Source: Planctomycetota bacterium
GTDB lineage: Bacteria > Planctomycetota > UBA1135 > GCA-002686595
Direction: 5' to 3'
DNA: 34,421 nt
Assembly: GCA_027083445.1 (NCBI GenBank)
Contig: JALWOP010000469.1
Coordinates: 1 to 34,421, forward strand
The translations under genes and the position numbers were made by a program. This document shows positions 1-8,483 of the stretch, in pieces. How positions within the stretch are numbered: the first letter of the stretch is position 1; every line of letters starts with the position of its first letter. The notes under the pieces are model-generated. The model was not told the DNA's origin. It did no database searches and worked only from the letters and a program-made list of their open reading frames with translations.

Positions 1-157
1 CATCGTCAACGACTGCTTCGTGATGAGCGGCTTCGGCCTGCTGCGCTCCCTGAGCGGCCGCTGGCTGCCGGACCACCCCGACATCCACAACGCCCTGCTC
101 GCCGGCGAGGGCGGCCTGGACAGCACCGCCCCCACCCGCGACGACGGGGAAGTGTGA
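1..157 (+). CDS. 3' end of an unidentified protein
   Basis: An open frame enters from the left edge (first full codon at base 2) and stops with TGA at 155-157, giving the last 51 residues of a protein. Codon use is strongly GC-ending like the following gene. The stop overlaps the GTG start of the dihaem cytochrome gene by four bases, so the two are probably translationally coupled and belong to the same respiratory operon. The visible tail (around RSLSGRWLPDHPDIHNALL) has no motif I recognise. Its position suggests another electron-transfer or oxidase-associated protein, but this is inference only. Confidence 0.6.
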   Translation, partial: IVNDCFVMSGFGLLRSLSGRWLPDHPDIHNALLAGEGGLDSTAPTRDDGEV

Positions 158-1302
158 TTCTGGGCGCCCTGCTCTGGGCCCTCGGTATCGCCCTCTTCGT
201 CTTGCCCTTCCTGCAGTTCAAGGACGTGAGCGACTGGCGCGCCCCGGATCCGGGACGCAAGACCGAGTTCTATTCCCAGGACGAAGACGCGGACGAGCCG
301 CTCGACTTCCCCTTCTTGGAGGATGTCGCCTACGTCCAGGAGGAGCTCGAGTTCGACGAGGATTTCGACGCCGTCGTCTCCAAGGCGAGCCTCCAGCGCT
401 ACGGCCGTGACTACCGCGGCTACTTCGCCCCGGACCACGCCACCTACGAGACCCTCTTCGTCGACCAGGCGGGCAAGCCCTGGGAGGGCACCCTGAACCC
501 CGCCCCGATCGACCTCGATGCCGCCGCCCAGAGCGGACTCTTCGAAGTGGATCGCCTCATGCCCGGCCAACGGGAGTTCCTGCGCCTCTGCGCCGGCTGT
601 CACGGCCCCGCAGGAGACGGTTCCGGCCCCGCTGCACGCTACCTCGACCCCCGGCCGCGCAACTTCCGCCGGGGTATCTTCAAGTTCACGAGCGCTCCGT
701 GGGATGGACGCGCCCTGCGTTCCGATCTCTTCCGCACGATCACCCACGGACTGGTCGGCTCGGCCATGCCGAACTTCCGCCTCGTACCCGAGGAGAAACG
801 CTGGGACCTGGCGGAGTATGTGCGCTTCATGGCCATCCAGGGTGAGTTCGAGCAGACGATGGTCGAGTGGGCCCTGGCCGATGAGGAGATCCCCGACCCC
901 GAGGAGGTCTGGGAATTCGTCGAGAAAAAATGGCGTGAATCCGCTCCCGTGTTCCCCGCCGGCAACGAGCCGGAGGCCGACGCGGCCTCCATCGCCCGCG
1001 GCAAGGAGATCTTCGAGAGCGCCACTACCCAGTGCAGCTCATGCCACGGCCAGAGCGGGCGGGGTGACGGCCCCAACGCGGACGCCTACTTGGATACCTG
1101 GGGCTATCCCATCCGCCCGCGGGACATCACCACGGGTAAGTTGCGCGCCGGGAAGGAAGGCGCAGAGCTCTACAACCTGATTGCCCACGGCATCAAAGGC
1201 ACGCCGATGCCCGGACAACGTGAGGTTCTCTCCGAGGAGGATCTCTGGCACCTCGTTCACTACATCCAATTCCTGGCCGCCGGCGGCGGCTCGGAGGAGT
1301 AA
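154..1302 (+). CDS. membrane-anchored dihaem cytochrome c
   Basis: This 382-residue protein probably carries electrons to the cbb3 oxidase encoded directly downstream. A hydrophobic segment at residues 2-20 can act as an uncleaved anchor or signal. Two class I cytochrome c domains follow, with haem motifs C146-A-G-C149-H150 and C294-S-S-C297-H298; the Met of SAMPNF and of TPMPGQ are the likely sixth ligands. An acidic linker (about residues 45-75) precedes the first domain. The GTG start overlaps the previous stop, and ccoN begins 3 bp after this stop. CcoP, the usual third subunit of cbb3 oxidase, is also a membrane-anchored dihaem cytochrome, and no other ccoP is visible here, so this protein may replace it. 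That equivalence is inference; gene order and length (CcoP is usually about 300 residues and lies after ccoO) differ. Confidence 0.85.
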   Translation: MILGALLWALGIALFVLPFLQFKDVSDWRAPDPGRKTEFYSQDEDADEPLDFPFLEDVAYVQEELEFDEDFDAVVSKASLQRYGRDYRGYFAPDHATYETLFVDQAGKPWEGTLNPAPIDLDAAAQSGLFEVDRLMPGQREFLRLCAGCHGPAGDGSGPAARYLDPRPRNFRRGIFKFTSAPWDGRALRSDLFRTITHGLVGSAMPNFRLVPEEKRWDLAEYVRFMAIQGEFEQTMVEWALADEEIPDPEEVWEFVEKKWRESAPVFPAGNEPEADAASIARGKEIFESATTQCSSCHGQSGRGDGPNADAYLDTWGYPIRPRDITTGKLRAGKEGAELYNLIAHGIKGTPMPGQREVLSEEDLWHLVHYIQFLAAGGGSEE

Positions 1303-1305
1303 GCC

Positions 1306-2790
1306 ATGAGCACCGCTACCGCTTCCCCGACCCTGCCGGCCGTGACTCCCGGCGGCGATGACGGCCCCCTGGTCGAGTACCGCTTCATCCGCTGGCACCT
1401 GGCTGCCGCCGGGGTCTCGATCCTCATCACCATGGTGGCCGGCTTCCTGTACTCGCTCCAGTTCCTCGGCTACTACCCCTTCTCGGGCAGTGCCCTCTCG
1501 CCGGGACACATCCGGCTGATCCACACCAACTTCGCCGCCTACGGTTTCCTGGTGAACGGCTTCACCGGGATGACCTACTACGTCATCCCTCGCCTGACCG
1601 GGTACCGCGTGTGGTCGAAGAAACTGGGCTACTTCATCTTCTTTGCCTGGCAGGCCATCCTGCTCTTCGCCTTCCTGGGCTACCTGTTCGACAAGGCCCA
1701 AGCCATCGAGTGGGGCGAAACCCCCACCGGCTTCCGACCCGGCACGTTCGAGCTCAACTGGGTACCGGTCGACCTGCTCGTCGCGGTCGGCGCGGTTTGC
1801 GTGATCCTGCAGTTCATGGTGCCCCTCTACAAGGCACGCCGCCAACGCTACTACGTCACCCTGTGGTACTTCACCGCCGGGTACATCTGGCTGGCACTGA
1901 CCTACCTGATGGGCAACATCATCCCCGAGTGGGTGCTTCCCGGAACCGCCGGAGCAGCCGTCACGGGTCTGTTCATCCACGACCTGGTGGGACTTTATGT
2001 GACCCCGATGGGCTGGGGACTGATGTACTTCTTCGTGCCCCTGATCCTGAAAAAACCGATCTGGAGTCACTCCCTCTCCGTGATCGGCTTCTGGGCGCTG
2101 GCCTTCTTCTATCCCATGGGCGGAGTGCACCACTTCCTGATCTCCCCCATTCCCGACTATGTCGAGTTTGGAGCGATCAGCACGACGATCGCGATCGAGG
2201 TGGTCGTGACCACGGTGGTCGTGAACTTCTTCATGACCCTGAAGGGCAAATACTCGACCCTGCGGACATCCATCCCGATTCGCTGGTTCTATGCCGGCGC
2301 GATCTACTACTTCATCACCTGTCTACAGTGCTCGTTCCACACGACCTGGCGCTTCCAGAAGATCATCCACTTCACCGATTGGGTGCCTGGCCACGCGCAC
2401 ATGATCATGTACGGAACCTTCAGCTTCTGGCTCTTCGGCGTCATCGACTGGCTCTGGCCGCGGGTCACCAAGCGCGAGTGGGCCTCCAACTCCCTGCGAA
2501 GCTGGCACTTCTGGCTCTCGACGCTGGGCATCACGATCATGTTCCTGACCCTGACCATGTCCGGACTGATCCACGGCTTCATGCAGCGTGAACTCAACCC
2601 GTGGATGGACATCATCGATATGTCCGTCCCCTTCTGGTATGTGCGCACATTCGCCGGCGGACTGATGCTGTCGGGGCTGATGTGCGGCCTGTGGAACATG
2701 TGGCGCACAGCGCACCACGACGTTCCCTACGTCGAGGAGGAGCACTACGCCTCCGATGCCCTTGATCCCGCGCCCACCGGCGCCGCCTAG
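1306..2790 (+). CDS. ccoN: cbb3-type cytochrome c oxidase subunit I
   Basis: Catalytic haem-copper subunit of the high-affinity terminal oxidase, reducing O2 to water and pumping protons. The 494 residues form about 12 membrane spans. All expected metal ligands are visible: H73 and H365 for low-spin haem b, H363 for haem b3 (PGHAHMIMYG), H225, H275 and H276 for CuB, and Y269 in FYPMGGVHH at the place of the cross-linked tyrosine of C-type oxidases. The segments HDLVGLYVTPMGWGLMYFF and VHHFLISPIPDY are typical of CcoN. A GGAGGAG ribosome site overlaps the end of the preceding gene. Length is normal for the family and ccoO follows after 14 bp. Confidence 0.97.
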   Translation: MSTATASPTLPAVTPGGDDGPLVEYRFIRWHLAAAGVSILITMVAGFLYSLQFLGYYPFSGSALSPGHIRLIHTNFAAYGFLVNGFTGMTYYVIPRLTGYRVWSKKLGYFIFFAWQAILLFAFLGYLFDKAQAIEWGETPTGFRPGTFELNWVPVDLLVAVGAVCVILQFMVPLYKARRQRYYVTLWYFTAGYIWLALTYLMGNIIPEWVLPGTAGAAVTGLFIHDLVGLYVTPMGWGLMYFFVPLILKKPIWSHSLSVIGFWALAFFYPMGGVHHFLISPIPDYVEFGAISTTIAIEVVVTTVVVNFFMTLKGKYSTLRTSIPIRWFYAGAIYYFITCLQCSFHTTWRFQKIIHFTDWVPGHAHMIMYGTFSFWLFGVIDWLWPRVTKREWASNSLRSWHFWLSTLGITIMFLTLTMSGLIHGFMQRELNPWMDIIDMSVPFWYVRTFAGGLMLSGLMCGLWNMWRTAHHDVPYVEEEHYASDALDPAPTGAA

Positions 2791-2804
2791 GAGGACTCGC
2801 AGCC

Positions 2805-3443
2805 ATGGAACGTTTCCACACCGTCTTCTTCGCCGCGGGCTTGGGGTGCTTTGCTCTGGCCTTCATCCTCTGCCTGATCTTTCCCTGGATGTCGCTCAAG
2901 AAGTACCACGGCATGGACTATGCCGGCTGGGATGAGATCACCCGAGCGGAACGGATCACGCCCGAGTTCCACCAACTCGCGGAGCGCTACCCCGAGGCCT
3001 TCGCCCAGAGTTTCGGCGAGGTGGGGCCCGAGTCCTACAGGGAGGCTCTGCAACTCGGGCGGGACCTCTACGTCGGCCAGGCCTGCTGGCACTGCCACAG
3101 TCAGTTCGTACGCGTGGTCTCCAACGAGGAGCAGCGCTTCGGCAAGCCCTCGAACGCCCAGGAGTATCAGAACGTCCTCAACCAACCCCACCTGTGGGGT
3201 ACCCGGCGCGTGGGCCCCGACCTCACGCGTGAGGGGGGCAAACGCCCCAACGACTGGCACGTGGCTCACTTCATTCAGCCCAAGAACGTGACGCCAGGGT
3301 CCGTCATGCCCTCCTACCACTACTGGTTCGAGGCCGACGGCACCCCCAAGAAAGAGGGCTTCGCAATCATCAGCTATATCCAGTGGCTCGGCTCCGACCG
3401 GGTCTACCGCGATACCCACCCGGAGGAGTTCGATGTCGACTGA
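2805..3443 (+). CDS. ccoO: cbb3-type cytochrome c oxidase monohaem subunit II
   Basis: This 212-residue, membrane-anchored monohaem cytochrome c passes electrons to CcoN. One span lies at about residues 7-29. The haem motif is C94-W-H-C97-H98, followed by SQFVR as in other CcoO proteins. The family signatures RRVGPDLTREGGK and NVTPGSVMPSYHYW are present, and M168 is the likely axial ligand. A GGAGGA ribosome site precedes the ATG. The 3' end overlaps the start of the next small membrane gene by 11 bp. Confidence 0.96.
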   Translation: MERFHTVFFAAGLGCFALAFILCLIFPWMSLKKYHGMDYAGWDEITRAERITPEFHQLAERYPEAFAQSFGEVGPESYREALQLGRDLYVGQACWHCHSQFVRVVSNEEQRFGKPSNAQEYQNVLNQPHLWGTRRVGPDLTREGGKRPNDWHVAHFIQPKNVTPGSVMPSYHYWFEADGTPKKEGFAIISYIQWLGSDRVYRDTHPEEFDVD

Positions 3444-3747
3444 TCCCAAGACCGATCGACGCAACCGGCGCCTGGTGCTCACTTTTTTCGGCACGGCAAT
3501 CGCCGTGGGTGGCTGCCTGTTCATCTTCAAGCTGGTAGCCTTCCTCTCGACCGTCCAACGGGACGAGATGGCCGGCTTCGCCTTCAACCCGATCCTGATC
3601 TACGGCTTCGTCGCCGCCGGTTTCCTGTTGCTCTTGGCCTGGGCCTTTATGACCGGCCAGTTCCACGACATCGAGGGCATCAAGTACGAGTGGATGGAGC
3701 GTTACTACGAGCAGGAGCGGCTCGAGAAGGAAGGGAAGCAACAATGA
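3433..3747 (+). CDS. CcoS-like small membrane protein of the cbb3 operon
   Basis: A 104-residue protein with two predicted spans (about residues 14-37 and 53-72). After the second span comes MTGQFHDIEGIKYEWMERYY, which matches the GQFDDLEGP signature of the CcoS/FixS family, needed for cofactor insertion into cbb3 oxidase. Ordinary CcoS is 45-70 residues with one span, so this would be a version with an extra N-terminal span, or a CcoQ-like element joined to a CcoS tail. The start follows a GGAG site inside the ccoO end. The position between ccoO and the copper ATPase fits an assembly role. Confidence 0.65.
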   Translation: MSTDPKTDRRNRRLVLTFFGTAIAVGGCLFIFKLVAFLSTVQRDEMAGFAFNPILIYGFVAAGFLLLLAWAFMTGQFHDIEGIKYEWMERYYEQERLEKEGKQQ

Positions 3748-3962
3748 GCCCCGACGAGACCAAGATGAGTCCGGAGGTAACCGACAGCAAGAGACACGAG
3801 TTCGGCTTCGGGGAAGGAGGCGTCCCGTGGTTTTTGCTGCTCGGTTACCTCTCTTTTCTCGGCTTCTTCACCTGGTACGTCGTGACCTTCCAGCTCGCTG
3901 ACTTCGCCAAGCACAGCCCCTTCGGCTCGGCGGATAGCGTCCAGGAAGCGCCCGCCGACTAG
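3744..3962 (+). CDS. 72-residue single-span membrane protein of the cbb3 operon
   Basis: The ATG at 3744 overlaps the previous stop (ATGA), so translation is probably coupled; this is preferred to a longer in-frame start at 3690. The protein has a charged N-terminus, one hydrophobic span (GVPWFLLLGYLSFLGFFTWY at about residues 26-45) and a short polar tail. It has no cysteines or haem motif. By size, topology and place it resembles the small accessory subunits of cbb3 oxidases (CcoQ/CcoH type), but the sequence alone does not allow a family call. Confidence 0.7.
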   Translation: MSPDETKMSPEVTDSKRHEFGFGEGGVPWFLLLGYLSFLGFFTWYVVTFQLADFAKHSPFGSADSVQEAPAD

Positions 3963-3993
3963 GCGCGGGTCGAACCCAGGTGGTGCGTCAGCC

Positions 3994-5970
3994 GTGACCG
4001 CGTGCGTTCACTGCGGTCTGCCCGGAGGCCCCACCGGAGAGACGGATTGGTACTGCTGCGCCGGCTGCGCCCTCGCGCACCGGCTCAGCGGAGCCGCCTT
4101 CGAGGGCGGCGCGGACAAGCTGCTTGCCCGCGTCGTCCTCGGTGCATTCCTGGCCATGGGGGTGATGGTCGCCTCCCTGGCCCTCTACGGGAGCTACATG
4201 GCGGGGGGGGACGCAGCCGAGCGTGCCGGCAGCGCGGCCCAGGCTTTCGACGGTCTGTACCAAGCCGCCGCCCTGGTCCTGACCCTACCCATCGTCTTCC
4301 TCTTGGGGGTGCCCCTGGCCGCCTCGACCGCCCAGGGTAGACGCTGGCTTTCCGCTGACGGACTGATCGTGCTCGGAGTCGGGGCGGCCCTCGCCACCTC
4401 CTTGTGGAGCCTGGTGCGGGGCAGCGGTCCGGTCTACTTCGAGACGGTCTCGATGGTCCTGGTACTGGTCGGGCTCGGACGTTGGCTCGACGCCCGGGCC
4501 AAGGAGCGGGCACGCAGCCACCTCGGCGACCTCGCCGCCGAGGCGGCCCCCAGGGCCCTGCGCCTCACGGACGCGGGCGAGCAGGAGGTGGCCGCGGACG
4601 AACTCGCCGTCGGGGACTTGGTGCGCGTACGACCGGGAGAACTCCTTCCGGTCGACGGCAAGGTGCGCTCGGGGCGCGCCTTCCTCGATACCGCTCTGCT
4701 GACCGGCGAGGCCAAACCGCGGGCCGTGGGACCGGGGGACCCGGTCTTGGCGGGCAGCCAGTCCCTCGACGGGGTGCTCGAGATCGAGGCCACTGCCGTG
4801 GGCAGTGGTCGTGTGCGGGCCGAAGTGGAGCGCCTTCTCGACGAGGCCCTGCGCCGGCCCAGCGCCCAGACCCGTCTCGCCGATCGAGCCGCCGCCCTGC
4901 TCCTGCCCCTGGTGGTCCTGCTCGCCCTGACCACCCTCGTCCTGCGCTGGCGAAGCCACGGAGCCGAGGATGGCTTCATGGCGGCCCTCGCGGTGGCCCT
5001 CGTCTCCTGTCCCTGTGCCCTGGGAGTCGCGACTCCACTGGCCTTCAGCAGCGCTCTGGGAAGTGCTTGGCGACGGGGAATGCTCGTGCGCGGTGCCGAT
5101 ATCTTTGAACGTCTGGCCCAGACCCGACGCATCCGTCTGGATAAGACGGGAACGCTGACCCGGGGGGAGCTCTCTTTGGTCCGTACCGAGCCCCTGGAGG
5201 GCAGCGAGAGCGAAGTCCTGCGATTGGCGGCGGCCCTCGAGGTCGGCAGCGCCCACCCCATTGCCCGGGGCCTTCGTGCAGCTTGGGATGGTGCCCTTCC
5301 CCCGGTGGAAGACTTCCGGGATCTTCCCGGCGAGGGGGTCGAGGGGTGGGTCGAGGGACGCCACCTCCGTCTGGTGGCCGACGAGTCGGTCGAGGCGGAG
5401 ACCGTGGTCGTCCTGCGGGAAGCACAGGGCCGCTCCCTGGCCCGTTTCCATCTGCGCTCCAGCCTCGACCCCTCCGCTCCGCGCGCCATCGAACGCCTGC
5501 GCCTGGCCGGCTACGATCTGGCGGTCCTCACCGGCGACGGAGCTGGACCGGCCCGTGCCCTGGCCGAGGCGCTGCACCTGCCCGTCGAACACGACCTTCT
5601 GCCCCAGGAGAAGGTCCGTCGCGTGCGCGAAGAACGCTGCATCTTCGTCGGTGACGGCTTGAACGATGCCGCGGCCCTGGCCGCGGCCCACGTCGGCGTA
5701 GCCGTGATGGGTGCCAGTCCCGCCAGCCTGCATGCAGCCGACGTCAGTCTGCTCCGGGAGGGGGTCGGAGCCCTACCCGACCTCTTGGGTCTCGCCCGCC
5801 GAGCAGTCGCGACCGCCCGGGGCAACCTCGCCTGGGCCTTTGGCTACAACGGCCTTGGCTGGTACCTGGCCGCGACCGGACGCTTGACGCCGATCTTCGC
5901 TGCGGCGGCCATGGTCGCTTCGAGTGTGGCCGTGGTCTTGCACAGCCGGCGCGCCGCCAGGATCCCCTGA
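3994..5970 (+). CDS. ccoI: CcoI-type copper P-type ATPase for cbb3 assembly
   Basis: A 658-residue P1B-type ATPase that would supply copper for CuB of the oxidase encoded upstream. It has all pump signatures: T237-G238-E239 in the actuator domain, the copper site C339-P-C341 in the membrane, the phosphorylated D383 in DKTGTLT, and GDGLNDAAAL at 553. The N-terminus carries the Cys cluster C4, C7, C21, C22, C25 (ACVHCGLP and YCCAGC) typical of CcoI/FixI. The HMA copper-binding domain that normally follows this cluster is missing; the chain goes straight to the first span near residue 43, which explains the short length (relatives are usually 700-800). The GTG start follows an AGGTGG ribosome site. 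Confidence 0.92.
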   Translation: MTACVHCGLPGGPTGETDWYCCAGCALAHRLSGAAFEGGADKLLARVVLGAFLAMGVMVASLALYGSYMAGGDAAERAGSAAQAFDGLYQAAALVLTLPIVFLLGVPLAASTAQGRRWLSADGLIVLGVGAALATSLWSLVRGSGPVYFETVSMVLVLVGLGRWLDARAKERARSHLGDLAAEAAPRALRLTDAGEQEVAADELAVGDLVRVRPGELLPVDGKVRSGRAFLDTALLTGEAKPRAVGPGDPVLAGSQSLDGVLEIEATAVGSGRVRAEVERLLDEALRRPSAQTRLADRAAALLLPLVVLLALTTLVLRWRSHGAEDGFMAALAVALVSCPCALGVATPLAFSSALGSAWRRGMLVRGADIFERLAQTRRIRLDKTGTLTRGELSLVRTEPLEGSESEVLRLAAALEVGSAHPIARGLRAAWDGALPPVEDFRDLPGEGVEGWVEGRHLRLVADESVEAETVVVLREAQGRSLARFHLRSSLDPSAPRAIERLRLAGYDLAVLTGDGAGPARALAEALHLPVEHDLLPQEKVRRVREERCIFVGDGLNDAAALAAAHVGVAVMGASPASLHAADVSLLREGVGALPDLLGLARRAVATARGNLAWAFGYNGLGWYLAATGRLTPIFAAAAMVASSVAVVLHSRRAARIP

Positions 5971-6051
5971 TGAGGGCGAGCGAGGGTCCGGACTTCGGCC
6001 CGTGGTACTCCCGAGTGGCTGTCCTACAATGCCCACCCAGGCAGGACAGGC

Positions 6052-6639
6052 GTGCACCCCACCCAGATTCTCTCCCTCGAACACCAATCTCTCCGGCGAT
6101 TCCTCGACTCCTTCGAGCGCATGATCGAGACGATCGCACGCACGCGTTCGGTCGCCCCCGAGGATATGGACAGGGCCCTGCTCTTTCTCGAGGAGTATGG
6201 AGACCGCTTCCACCATTCCAGGGAAGATGTCCTTTTCGAGCGTCTGCGCCGGGTGGGTGAAGGCCGGGGTGAACGCCCCGTCGCCGCCCTCTGCCGGGAG
6301 CACGCCCGCGGCCGGGAGCTGCTGCGCTGCATGCGCGACCACGTCCAGGGAGCGGCCGAGGGATCCAGCGCCTCGGCCCGCGCCCTGGTCCATATCGGCC
6401 TGGCCTTCATCGAACACGAACGCCAGCACGCCCGCACGGAGGACCAAATCCTCTTCCCTCTGATCGACGAGCTGCTCTCGGACGAACAGCAGGCGGCCGT
6501 GGCGGCGGAGTTCGAGCACCTCGAACAGAACCTGGCCCCGCGCACGGCCCGCGACCTGCTCGACCTGGCCGACGACCTCGGGCAACGCTACGGACCGGGA
6601 GCCTCTACGCCCGACTCCACCGACGTGGAATCCCGCTGA
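6052..6639 (+). CDS. hemerythrin (HHE cation-binding) domain protein
   Basis: A 195-residue, soluble, helix-rich protein with the spaced ligands of a di-iron hemerythrin fold: H11 (EHQSL), H54, H55 and E58 (RFHHSREDVLFE), H84 (REHARG), H122, H126 and E130 (HERQHARTEDQILFP). Hemerythrin-like proteins bind O2, NO or iron, and this one directly follows a low-oxygen oxidase operon (82 bp after ccoI). The chosen GTG at 6052 is the start that places the first helix right at the N-terminus. A second, diverged hemerythrin lies at 21009-21596. Role in oxygen or NO sensing or scavenging is inference. Confidence 0.88.
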   Translation: MHPTQILSLEHQSLRRFLDSFERMIETIARTRSVAPEDMDRALLFLEEYGDRFHHSREDVLFERLRRVGEGRGERPVAALCREHARGRELLRCMRDHVQGAAEGSSASARALVHIGLAFIEHERQHARTEDQILFPLIDELLSDEQQAAVAAEFEHLEQNLAPRTARDLLDLADDLGQRYGPGASTPDSTDVESR

Positions 6640-6640
6640 C

Positions 6641-6670
6641 CCCCCTGGGGGACGGCTGAGCCCGGCTCAG
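6641..6670. terminator. weak palindromes between convergent genes
   Basis: Two short palindromes sit at the convergent junction: CCCCC-T-GGGGG (6641-6651) and CTGAGCC-C-GGCTCAG (6656-6670). The second covers the stop codon of the minus-strand gene. Neither has a good loop or a T tract, so a terminator role is only a guess. Confidence 0.2.
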
Positions 6671-8436
6671 GGCAGGATCAACCCGGGACCGGCGGACGCA
6701 GCCAAATCAAAGGGTCCGCCACTGATCGGCCAGGCACGCAGGAGCACGGGTCCACCGAGAGGGCCCTCGGCAAAGAGGCCGACTCCCCGGGCCGAGAATC
6801 CGAAGGGCGTCTGGAAGGAGGAGGGCACGCTCGCCCAGTTGGTCACCTGGTTGCCGTAGAGGTCCACCCGCAGGACGAAGTGTTGGGTGTCCGCCACGAT
6901 CGCCCGCAGAAGCAGCCAGCCGTCATCGGCAGCGGTCAGGTCGGCGAAAGCGGTGTTGTTTCCGCCGCCGGAGAGCGGGGTCCAGGTGAGAAGGTCCGCA
7001 CTGACGCGGTAGAGCAGCCCCGGTTTCTGGCCGACGGAACTGCGCACCGCCGCCAGCCAGTCGCTGCCGGCGCGTTCGAGCCCGTAGAGTTGCTTGAGGT
7101 CGGACTGCAATACTTGGATTCCGCTCTGCCCCGCATCCAGTCCCAGTAGACGATCCCCCTTGCCGTCGAAGAGAACCAGCTCGCCTCCGGCAAGGCGATA
7201 CATCTGCTCGGGTGAGATCGTCCCCGGGACGTCAAAGCGGGGTGTCGAATCCCCTGAGGTGAGACTGCGGTTCTCCAACACGGGATTCCCCGCGGCGTCG
7301 AAACCGGCATCGAAGACATCGATCTTCTCGATCACCCCTCCAGCACCCAACTCCCCCACCGAGAGGGTGATCTTGCCCGGATCGAAGGCACCGTGCAGTT
7401 GGCCGACCTCGTCCAGGGTGTCGATGAAGTAAGCGTTTCCCGTGATCTCCACAGGCGTGTTCGCCACACCGAGCCGCACCATCTGGATCTCACGCGAGAG
7501 CGGCCCGATCGAACGCCAGGCGGCGAGGCGGCCGTCGTCGCCGACCATCATGTAGGGACCGTGCAGAGCCTCCGGCAAGAAGCCTGCCCCGTCCAGGGCT
7601 TGAGCGATCTGGCTCAGCCTGCGGGCGGCACCGGTGCGGCCGACGACGAAGGCGTGCAGCGCCGTCGGTCCAGTCCCGGCGGTAAAGAGGGCCTGGGTTC
7701 TCCCAGGGCTCATCACCATCTGGCCGGAGAAGAAGGGGCCGGTGCCCGGGGGTAGGGGAACGAAGTCCGCGTCGACGTTCGAGCCGCGCTCGAAGCGCAG
7801 CGGGCCCTGGTCGCTCACCGCCAAGCCCCAGTCGTCGGCCAGCCAGAGACCGGCATCGCTGAAGACCCGTGGCGCCAACCCCTGGGTACGATCGATCACG
7901 CCTCCGCGAATCAGGTCGACCTCGAGGAGATCTCCCCCCGCGTCCGCAGTGGTCGCGATCAACGCCCCCCGTCCCGCCGGGTCGACGGCAATGCGGCCGA
8001 CAAAGGGATCGCCCCCTCCAGCGATTCCCGTCCCCGCCAACTCGAAAAGGCGCCGAGGCCTACCCTCGGGACCGATGCGAAAAAAGCCAAAGAAGGACCT
8101 GCCCCCCAGGCTGCGCTCGTAGTGGTAGAGAGTCCCGCCCCCACCTTGCAGAACCAGGCGAGCGGCGCCGGGTAGATCCGCGTGACGGCGTGGACGGTCG
8201 GGAGCAAACTCCTCGAGCTCGGTGCGGCCGACGAAGTCGATCGGCAAGAGGCGCAGGTTCGTCGCCCAGGAGGGGGAGGCGATCAGGGCGCCGCTGCGAT
8301 CCTCGTGCACCGTCAGGTAACCCGTCCCCCCCGGCGGACCGTGGAAAGCGGTCACAAAAGAGACCCGCTCGGGCAAGAGCTGGGCGGAGGCCGAACCAGC
8401 CAGGAGGGAGAGGAGGAGCAGGATGTAGAGTCGCAT
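6667..8436 (-). CDS. large secreted protein of unknown function, beta-propeller-like
   Basis: A 589-residue protein starting with a clean Sec signal peptide (RLYILLLLSLLAGSASAQ, cleavage after ASA). The mature part is rich in Gly, Asp and short strand-like segments and looks like an irregular beta-propeller; no catalytic motif or membrane span was found. The open frame continues upstream to 10026, but that part is antisense to the kinase gene, so the signal-peptide Met at 8436 is taken as the start. It diverges from the sigma54 activator gene, and its start lies about 20 nt from the transcription start predicted from the symmetrical sigma54-like element, which suggests control by that activator (inference). 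No family recognised. Confidence 0.8.
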   Translation of the reverse strand: MRLYILLLLSLLAGSASAQLLPERVSFVTAFHGPPGGTGYLTVHEDRSGALIASPSWATNLRLLPIDFVGRTELEEFAPDRPRRHADLPGAARLVLQGGGGTLYHYERSLGGRSFFGFFRIGPEGRPRRLFELAGTGIAGGGDPFVGRIAVDPAGRGALIATTADAGGDLLEVDLIRGGVIDRTQGLAPRVFSDAGLWLADDWGLAVSDQGPLRFERGSNVDADFVPLPPGTGPFFSGQMVMSPGRTQALFTAGTGPTALHAFVVGRTGAARRLSQIAQALDGAGFLPEALHGPYMMVGDDGRLAAWRSIGPLSREIQMVRLGVANTPVEITGNAYFIDTLDEVGQLHGAFDPGKITLSVGELGAGGVIEKIDVFDAGFDAAGNPVLENRSLTSGDSTPRFDVPGTISPEQMYRLAGGELVLFDGKGDRLLGLDAGQSGIQVLQSDLKQLYGLERAGSDWLAAVRSSVGQKPGLLYRVSADLLTWTPLSGGGNNTAFADLTAADDGWLLLRAIVADTQHFVLRVDLYGNQVTNWASVPSSFQTPFGFSARGVGLFAEGPLGGPVLLRAWPISGGPFDLAASAGPGLILP

Positions 8437-8451
8437 GGGAGTAGGGAGCCT

Positions 8452-8483
8452 TTCGGCACGGCTTGTGCATATGCCGTGCCGAA
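8452..8483. promoter_or_regulatory. symmetrical bidirectional sigma54-like promoter / inverted repeat
   Basis: Perfect 11-bp inverted repeat: TTCGGCACGGC at 8452-8462 and GCCGTGCCGAA at 8473-8483, around TTGTGCATAT. Read rightward it gives cGGCACG with GG at 8455-8456, then exactly 10 bp, then GC at 8467-8468, as in the sigma54 -24/-12 consensus. Read leftward, GG (complement of 8479-8480) and the same central GC are again 10 bp apart. Predicted starts are near 8480 (kinase/activator gene) and 8456 (secreted-protein gene). It may instead, or also, be an operator for a dimeric regulator. Confidence 0.6.

Noticed and set aside
1039-2133. Long minus-strand open frames opposite ccoN and, similarly, at 4285-5733 opposite ccoI
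   Set aside because: Mirror frames caused by high GC; no motifs, and the plus-strand genes are certain.
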